Below, one piece after another: positions 1 to 5,821 of a DNA stretch of 5,821 bases. Numbering within the stretch: position 1 is the first letter of the stretch; each line of letters begins with the position of its first letter. The stretch lies in assembly GCA_030682595.1 (NCBI GenBank), contig JAUXNZ010000156.1, positions 1-5,821 of the forward strand. The letters run 5' to 3'. The stretch comes from Rhodocyclaceae bacterium (lineage in GTDB: Bacteria > Pseudomonadota > Gammaproteobacteria > Burkholderiales > Rhodocyclaceae). A program made the translations under genes and the position numbers. The notes beneath the pieces are model-generated. The model worked only from the letters and a program-made list of their open reading frames with translations. It did no database searches and had not been told where the DNA came from.

Positions 1-940
1 TGGTATACGGGGACGGACCCGCCGCAAACCAGGCTTCGTCGGTTCTGTCCTGATTGCGGTAGTAGTGCAGCAGCCACTCCTCGCTGGGTCCGGGTGTATG
101 CCGCCATTGCAGATGCAGGGCGGCATTGGTGCTGTTGGCCCGGCGCTCGGCATTGTTGCCAAAAATGGAATCGGGATAGCCCAGGCCGCGCCAGCCGTCG
201 CTGGCGGCCAGCCGGAACATCAGCTCGTCGTTATTGCTCAGGCGCTGGTCGCCGCGCAGGGAAAAGACGTTGTAGTGCATGGCGTCATGCAGGCCGGCAA
301 AGCCTTGGTCACCCTTGGTCTCGGCGTTGAGGCGCAGACTGCCGGCGCCCGCACCACCGCTCAGCTCCAGACCGAGATCGCGGATGCCCCGCGTGCCGGC
401 ATGCACTGCCAGCTTCTTGCCCGGGCTGTCAGCGCTGTCGCGCGTGATGATGTTGATCACGCCGAGAAAGGCATTGGCGCCGTAAGCGGCGGAATTGGTG
501 CCGCGCACGACCTCGATGCGCTCGATTTCCTCGATGGTGATGGGCAAGGCGCTCCAATCAACCCCGTCCAGGTTTCCGGGAGAATAGACGGAGCGACCAT
601 CGATCAGCACCTGCATCCATGACGGGTAATCGTTGCCCATGCCATGGTAGGTCACCCAGTGGCGGCTACCCCGTTCCTGGCCGATTTGCATGCCGGGCAC
701 CAGCCTGAGCAGGCGCGGAATGTCGCGGTAACCGGTGGCCTTGATCAGTGCGCGATCGATGACCGTCACGGCGGCGGGCGCCTCGTTTTGCGGCTGCTGC
801 AACCGCGAGGGGGTCAGGACAATGGGCAGGTCGGCCAGGAAGGGGTCTTCCTCGGCTGCAGCGGCAGCGGTGCCCAGACTGGACAGCACGCAGCCGCCCA
901 AAGCAATGAGGAAGCGTTTCACAGCCTCGCGGCCTGGCAT
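1..940 (-). CDS. TonB-dependent outer-membrane receptor, N-terminal part (runs off left edge)
   Basis: Receptors of this family bind a scarce ligand, often a ferric siderophore, heme or cobalamin, at the outer membrane and import it using TonB-ExbBD energy. The open frame reads to the window edge, giving about 313 residues of a protein usually 600-800 long. Residues 7-27 form a signal peptide (KR, then a hydrophobic stretch ending in an alanine run before EED). A TonB-box-like LPIVLTPSRL follows. The plug domain spans about residues 45-170, with the typical LIDGRSVYSP near 112-121, IERIEVVRG at 139-147 and YGANAFLGVINIITR at 153-167. The rest is the start of the beta-barrel. The frame has a stop at 1037-1039. 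Possible starts are ATG at 1000, 997, 973, 961 and 940 and GTG at 922, none with a clear ribosome-binding site. I chose 940; GTG 922 gives the most classical signal peptide. The ligand cannot be told from this part. The class is secure, the exact start is not. Confidence 0.93.
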   Translation of the reverse strand, partial: MPGREAVKRFLIALGGCVLSSLGTAAAAAEEDPFLADLPIVLTPSRLQQPQNEAPAAVTVIDRALIKATGYRDIPRLLRLVPGMQIGQERGSRHWVTYHGMGNDYPSWMQVLIDGRSVYSPGNLDGVDWSALPITIEEIERIEVVRGTNSAAYGANAFLGVINIITRDSADSPGKKLAVHAGTRGIRDLGLELSGGAGAGSLRLNAETKGDQGFAGLHDAMHYNVFSLRGDQRLSNNDELMFRLAASDGWRGLGYPDSIFGNNAERRANSTNAALHLQWRHTPGPSEEWLLHYYRNQDRTDEAWFAAGPSPYT

Positions 941-1061
941 CTCAGGGGCGAAACCAAGCATCACCGCGAACATGCGCTGGCATATCAGGCGACTCATCAT
1001 TGGAAGGCATGGGAAAGCCGGTCTGCGCGGCGATTGTTATTGTGGTGAGGAAACGGGAATT

Positions 1062-1090
1062 ATTCTAACCAAACCGTTGAACAGTGACAT
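1062..1090 (-). promoter_or_regulatory. Possible sigma70-type promoter of the receptor gene
   Basis: Read on the minus strand, a -35-like ATGTCA (1085-1090, four of six consensus bases) is separated by exactly 17 bp from a -10-like TAGAAT (1062-1067, five of six). Transcription would start near 1055, leaving a leader of about 55 to 130 nt depending on which start codon is used. A short palindrome, GAATAATTC (1057-1065), overlaps the -10 and could be a repressor half-site, but it is too short to assign to Fur or another regulator. Confidence 0.4.
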
Positions 1091-1137
1091 CCCATTCGTC
1101 GGAGGCCAGTATTTTGGCGAATCCGGCCATTAAATTC

Positions 1138-1153
1138 TGGCGCGTTCGTTGCC
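1138..1153 (+). promoter_or_regulatory. Candidate sigma54 (RpoN) -24/-12 promoter upstream of the HD-GYP gene
   Basis: The sequence TGGCGCG, four bases, then TTGCC matches the known sigma54 consensus TGGCACG-N4-TTGCW at all but two positions. It keeps the essential GG (-24) and GC (-12) doublets at correct spacing and has the preferred pyrimidine just before TGG. Transcription would start near 1164, about 65 nt before the ATG at 1230. If real, the downstream c-di-GMP genes need an RpoN activator protein. No enhancer-binding site was recognised in the short upstream region. The call rests on motif match and position only. Confidence 0.4.
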
Positions 1154-1182
1154 ATGGAAAAGCATCCGCTAGCCGACTGGGG

Positions 1183-1188
1183 GATAAT
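1183..1188 (+). promoter_or_regulatory. Possible -10 element of an alternative sigma70 promoter
   Basis: GATAAT matches the -10 consensus at five of six bases and lies 41 bp before the ATG at 1230, a suitable distance. No convincing -35 hexamer is present 15-19 bp upstream, so it would be a weak or activator-dependent promoter. It competes with the sigma54 candidate as the explanation for expression of the two c-di-GMP genes. Confidence 0.22.
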
Positions 1189-1229
1189 GGCCGTACACAT
1201 TACCGACCGAGCTTTTTTTGGCCATAGAC

Positions 1230-2543
1230 ATGAAGGAAACCATCTCCACCCGACAAATCGAACAGGGCATGTTCGTGACTGAACTGGATCGCCCCTGGCT
1301 GGAAACGCCTTTCCTGCTCCAGGGCTTTCTGGTCGATGACGCTGCGCAGATCGCCGAGCTGCAGAAATACTGCGCTACCGTGACCATCGACCGCAGCCGT
1401 TCCATCGGGCCGCATTACGCAGCCGTGCGCTACAAAGTCGATGGCCGCCACCCTGACCGGGCTTCCCGCCCCGCTGCCGCCGTCAAGACGGCCCCGGACA
1501 GTTTTTACACCGTCTGCCGCACCCTCCGCGAGAAACCCCCGCGGCGTGGCGCCAACAAAACCGTGCCGCAAATCTTCGGTCACGACAACCAGAGCCAGCT
1601 CGAAGCCGAACTTTTATATTCCGCGCCGCTGGTCGACGATGTCAAGAACAAACTCCAGTCGATCCGCCAATCGGTCGATGCGAATATCTCCGACAAAATC
1701 AAGGCGGTCGTCGGCCTGGTAGCCGAAATGGCCGAGTCTATCGAACGTAATCCAGACGCCATGATCTGGCTGACCCGGTTGCGCTCTTCCGACGAGTACT
1801 CCTACGACCATGCCGTCGATGTCTCCGTCCATCTCATGGTGCTGTCCCGTTTTCTCGGCATGCCGGCGAAGACCGTGGAAATGCTCGGCCAGGTCGGACT
1901 GATGCAGGATATCGGCAAGATCAACCTGCCCGAGGCGGTACTCAGAAAGCAGGAAGCGCTGACCGACGAAGAGCTTGCCCTGATGCACTCCCATGTCGCC
2001 AGCTCCATCGAGATTCTGCTCGACCAGCCCGATTTCTCCCATGAGGCGCTGAGTATCATCGGCAGCCATCATGAACGCTTCGATGGCAGCGGCTATCCGC
2101 GCCGCATTCAGGGGGAAAAGCTCGGCCTGCATGCCGAACTGGCCGGACTGATCGACTGTTATTGCGCCATGCTGCGCCAGCGTGCCTATTGTTCGGCCGT
2201 TTCCAGCCAGCACGCACTGGAACAACTGATGGCCATGCGCGACACGAAGTTCCGCGCGCCGCTCGTCGATCAACTCATTCAGTGCATCGGCCTTTACCCG
2301 ATCGGCACGCTCGTTGAATTGAACAGCGGCGAGGTCGGCGTGGTGATCCAGCAAAACCAGGTGCGCCGGCTGAAACCGCGCGTCATGATCGTGCTCGGCC
2401 CCGACAAATCCATCGAACGCCGGCCCCGCACGCTCGATTTGATCATGAATCCCGCCACCGGCACCGGTACGACCTACCACATCGTCCGGTCATTGCCGAT
2501 GGATGCCTACGGGATCAATCCGGCCGACTTCTACCTTGGCTGA
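1230..2543 (+). CDS. DUF3391 and HD-GYP domain protein, degenerate HD motif (c-di-GMP phosphodiesterase family)
   Basis: HD-GYP proteins hydrolyse the second messenger c-di-GMP with a bi- or tri-nuclear metal centre; this one is probably cytoplasmic, as no signal peptide or membrane segment is visible. From ATG 1230 it has 437 residues. About residues 1-130 are the DUF3391 domain often found before HD-GYP (GMFVTELDRPWLETPF near 14-29), followed by a helical linker. The HD-GYP domain spans about 175-330: first His H194 in YDHAVDV, then LMQDIGK with Q226-D227 where the family has HD, then H255, H280-H281 in HHERFDGSGYP (GYP 288-290) and D309 in IDCYCAML. So one metal-ligand histidine is replaced by Gln, and C312 sits where Asp is common. 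The Lys of the motif (K230) is kept. About residues 335-437 are a C-terminal extension of the sort seen in related proteins. A TTG at 1218 in the same frame would add four residues; ATG 1230 matches the usual family start better. Neither has a good ribosome-binding site. Family is certain; enzymatic activity is doubtful. Confidence 0.93.
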   Translation: MKETISTRQIEQGMFVTELDRPWLETPFLLQGFLVDDAAQIAELQKYCATVTIDRSRSIGPHYAAVRYKVDGRHPDRASRPAAAVKTAPDSFYTVCRTLREKPPRRGANKTVPQIFGHDNQSQLEAELLYSAPLVDDVKNKLQSIRQSVDANISDKIKAVVGLVAEMAESIERNPDAMIWLTRLRSSDEYSYDHAVDVSVHLMVLSRFLGMPAKTVEMLGQVGLMQDIGKINLPEAVLRKQEALTDEELALMHSHVASSIEILLDQPDFSHEALSIIGSHHERFDGSGYPRRIQGEKLGLHAELAGLIDCYCAMLRQRAYCSAVSSQHALEQLMAMRDTKFRAPLVDQLIQCIGLYPIGTLVELNSGEVGVVIQQNQVRRLKPRVMIVLGPDKSIERRPRTLDLIMNPATGTGTTYHIVRSLPMDAYGINPADFYLG

Positions 2544-3867
2544 CGTGGTGGCCAGATCTTCGACCGGGCTTGACGACCAACGCATCGTCGACCACGTCAC
2601 CGGGCTACCCCGCCTGCCTGCCGCGCAGGCTGAAATCGCGCAACAGGCGAAACGGCTCGCACCGCAACGTTGCATCGGCATTATCAGTTTTGCCATTCTT
2701 CCCGATCCCGCCCTGTTCCGCCTTGCGCCCGAAGCCGACCGCAGCCTGCGCGTCGAGATCACGCGGCAGCTGGCCAACGCGCTGCGGTCGCAAGACAGGC
2801 TTTATGCTGCAGACCATTGGGAATGGCTGATCATCCTTCCCGACCTGCCCAGCGGCGCGCCGCTGCTGCTGGGGATGATGAAGCTCGAAACCCTGTTTGC
2901 CAATCCCGTGCCTTTCGGCGTCGACAGCTTCATGATGCTGCGGGTCGCCTGCGGCGGTGCACTGCTGCCCGACGACGGGGAGGACCCCCGCCATCTCGTC
3001 CAGTCGTCCCGCATCGCCTGTCTGAGCGCCAAGCGCAACGGCAGCGGGCACGCCACATTCGACCCGGCCATGGAGCAAATCGACAAAGCCCAGCAGCAAC
3101 TGCTTGTCGAACTGCCGCGGGCACTGGCAGGTGCGCCGGGGCTTTCGCTCTACCTGCAACCGCAGATCGATTTGGCCGACGGCAGCTGCGTCGGTTGTGA
3201 AGCGCTGCTGCGCTGGCAGTCGGAGTCCGGTGAGCAGATCCCGCCCGATCGTACCCTGGCAGCCGTGGAACACCTTGGGCTACGCAGCACATTCAACCGC
3301 TGGATGCTGCAGCAGGCGATCCAGAATCAACATCGGCTGCAAGCTGAAAACATCGCCGTCATCCTGTCGATCAACCTGTCGGCCAACGACCTCCTCGACC
3401 CCGAGTTGCTCGACCTCATCACACAGACCCTCGCCACCTGGGAGGTACGTCCGGAAAGCCTGCTGTTCGAATTGACCGAAACCCAGATGATCGAGGATAC
3501 CGAGCAGGTCATCGATGTCTTGCGCAGCATGCGCAATCTCGGATTTCAGTTATCCGTCGATGATTTCGGCACGGGCTATGCAAGCATGAGCTATCTGCAG
3601 CGTCTGCCCGTTCAGGAGGTCAAAATCGACCAGAGCTTCGTGCGCCATGCGGAAACTACCGAGCGCGACCGGGAAATCATCGCCTCCATCGTGCAGCTCG
3701 CCCATCGCCTCGGCATGCTGGTGGTGGCCGAAGGCGTCGAGACGGCGGCAACGTCGGCCATCGTTGCCCGGCTCGGTTGCGATCGGGCGCAAGGCCATCT
3801 CTATGCCCCCGCCATGCCTCTGGAGGAATTTATCCTCTGGTGGCGCAGCCATGCCGCGCACCGCTGA
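2503..3867 (+). CDS. c-di-GMP phosphodiesterase: degenerate GGDEF domain plus intact EAL domain
   Basis: EAL domains open c-di-GMP to linear pGpG in the cytoplasm. The 454-residue product has no signal peptide or membrane segment. About residues 28-190 resemble a GGDEF domain (DHVTGLPRL near 30-38, then RSQDRLYAADHWEWLIILP near 94-112), but the GGDEF signature aligns to DHWEW (104-108), so cyclase activity is not expected. The EAL domain occupies about 205-450 and keeps the expected residues: E233 in CEALLRW, N291 in SINLSA, E323 in FELTET, D353-D354 in DDFGTGY, K374 in VKIDQSF, E410 in AEGVE and Q430 in AQGHL. It should therefore be active. The ATG at 2503 overlaps the preceding gene by 41 bp; TTG 2536 or GTG 2545 are alternative starts that would shrink or remove the overlap. 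No start has a clear ribosome-binding site, which suggests coupling to translation of the HD-GYP gene. The function call is firm; the start is uncertain. Confidence 0.93.
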   Translation: MPTGSIRPTSTLADVVARSSTGLDDQRIVDHVTGLPRLPAAQAEIAQQAKRLAPQRCIGIISFAILPDPALFRLAPEADRSLRVEITRQLANALRSQDRLYAADHWEWLIILPDLPSGAPLLLGMMKLETLFANPVPFGVDSFMMLRVACGGALLPDDGEDPRHLVQSSRIACLSAKRNGSGHATFDPAMEQIDKAQQQLLVELPRALAGAPGLSLYLQPQIDLADGSCVGCEALLRWQSESGEQIPPDRTLAAVEHLGLRSTFNRWMLQQAIQNQHRLQAENIAVILSINLSANDLLDPELLDLITQTLATWEVRPESLLFELTETQMIEDTEQVIDVLRSMRNLGFQLSVDDFGTGYASMSYLQRLPVQEVKIDQSFVRHAETTERDREIIASIVQLAHRLGMLVVAEGVETAATSAIVARLGCDRAQGHLYAPAMPLEEFILWWRSHAAHR

Positions 3868-3872
3868 ATAAA

Positions 3873-3902
3873 GTCGGCGCTGGCGGGACGGCGTCAGCCG
3901 AC
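3873..3902 (-). terminator. Weak candidate terminator downstream of dnaE
   Basis: On the minus strand, GTCGGC (3897-3902) can pair with GCCGAC (3873-3878), and the stem is followed directly by TTTATTC (3866-3872). The stem is only 6 bp with an 18-nt interior, and the T-tract is short, so this is a marginal Rho-independent terminator at best. It lies about 34 bp past the dnaE stop. No convincing terminator is seen for the plus-strand EAL gene. Confidence 0.25.
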
Positions 3903-3930
3903 ACGCCGCCAACATGGGGACGGCGTCAGC
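3885..3930. repeat. 14-bp direct repeat in the convergent intergenic spacer
   Basis: GGGACGGCGTCAGC occurs exactly at 3885-3898 and again at 3917-3930, 32 bp apart. Between them, ACGCCG (3903-3908) is complementary to the CGGCGT in each copy (3889-3894 and 3921-3926), so two mutually exclusive 6-bp hairpins are possible. The repeat fills most of the spacer between the EAL gene and dnaE. Its role, if any, is unknown. Confidence 0.6.
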
Positions 3931-3935
3931 AAGGT

Positions 3936-5821
<1,886 letters not shown>

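Noticed and set aside
65..622. A 185-codon plus-strand open frame with ATG start
   Set aside because: It lies antisense to the receptor gene, whose minus-strand frame shows clear plug-domain motifs; its own translation is a low-complexity Ala/Gly-rich product resembling no family I know.
644..1048. A 134-codon plus-strand open frame across the start of the receptor gene
   Set aside because: It is antisense to the signal peptide and plug region and has no recognisable motif; expected by chance in GC-rich DNA.
941..1061. Possible cobalamin riboswitch in the receptor leader
   Set aside because: A short AGACCGGC stretch recalls the 3' part of such elements, but the leader is too short and the conserved B12-box core is absent.
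1050..1067. Possible Fur box near the receptor promoter
   Set aside because: GAATAATTC followed by CCGTTTC only loosely resembles the 19-bp Fur consensus; too few matching positions to call.
1614..2480. A 288-codon minus-strand open frame inside the HD-GYP gene
   Set aside because: It is a complementary-strand shadow of the HD-GYP codons; the plus strand carries the conserved motifs.
2605..3273. A 222-codon minus-strand open frame inside the EAL gene
   Set aside because: It is antisense to the GGDEF-like and EAL coding sequence, with no family motif.

Overview
The window looks like chromosomal DNA of a GC-rich Gram-negative proteobacterium. The DNA polymerase III alpha C-terminus, the TonB-dependent receptor and the style of the c-di-GMP proteins fit a betaproteobacterium, perhaps Rhodocyclales. 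That placement is inferred from protein character only and is tentative. There are four protein genes and no RNA gene, CRISPR array, insertion sequence or phage gene.

Layout. Positions 1-940 hold the N-terminal part of a TonB-dependent outer-membrane receptor on the minus strand, running off the left edge. Positions 941-1229 form a divergent intergenic region. It has a plausible sigma70-type promoter facing the receptor, and a good sigma54 (-24/-12) match plus an alternative -10 element facing right. Positions 1230-3867 hold two overlapping plus-strand genes. The first encodes a DUF3391/HD-GYP protein whose HD motif reads QD. The second encodes a protein with a degenerate GGDEF domain and a complete EAL domain. 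Positions 3868-3935 are a short convergent spacer with a 14-bp direct repeat and weak hairpins. From 3936 to the right edge is the C-terminal half of dnaE, the replicative DNA polymerase alpha subunit, on the minus strand.

How the genes may work together. The two central genes are both of the c-di-GMP phosphodiesterase class and overlap by up to 41 bp, so they are probably co-transcribed and translationally coupled. The EAL protein keeps all the expected catalytic residues, whereas the HD-GYP protein lacks the metal-binding histidine of its signature. The simplest inference is that the EAL protein does the hydrolysis and the HD-GYP partner binds c-di-GMP or regulates it. The receptor shares the intergenic region but is divergent, so a functional link is only a possibility. 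dnaE is an unrelated housekeeping neighbour. I see no wholly new system; the most unusual point is the degenerate HD-GYP coupled to an intact EAL protein, possibly under sigma54 control.
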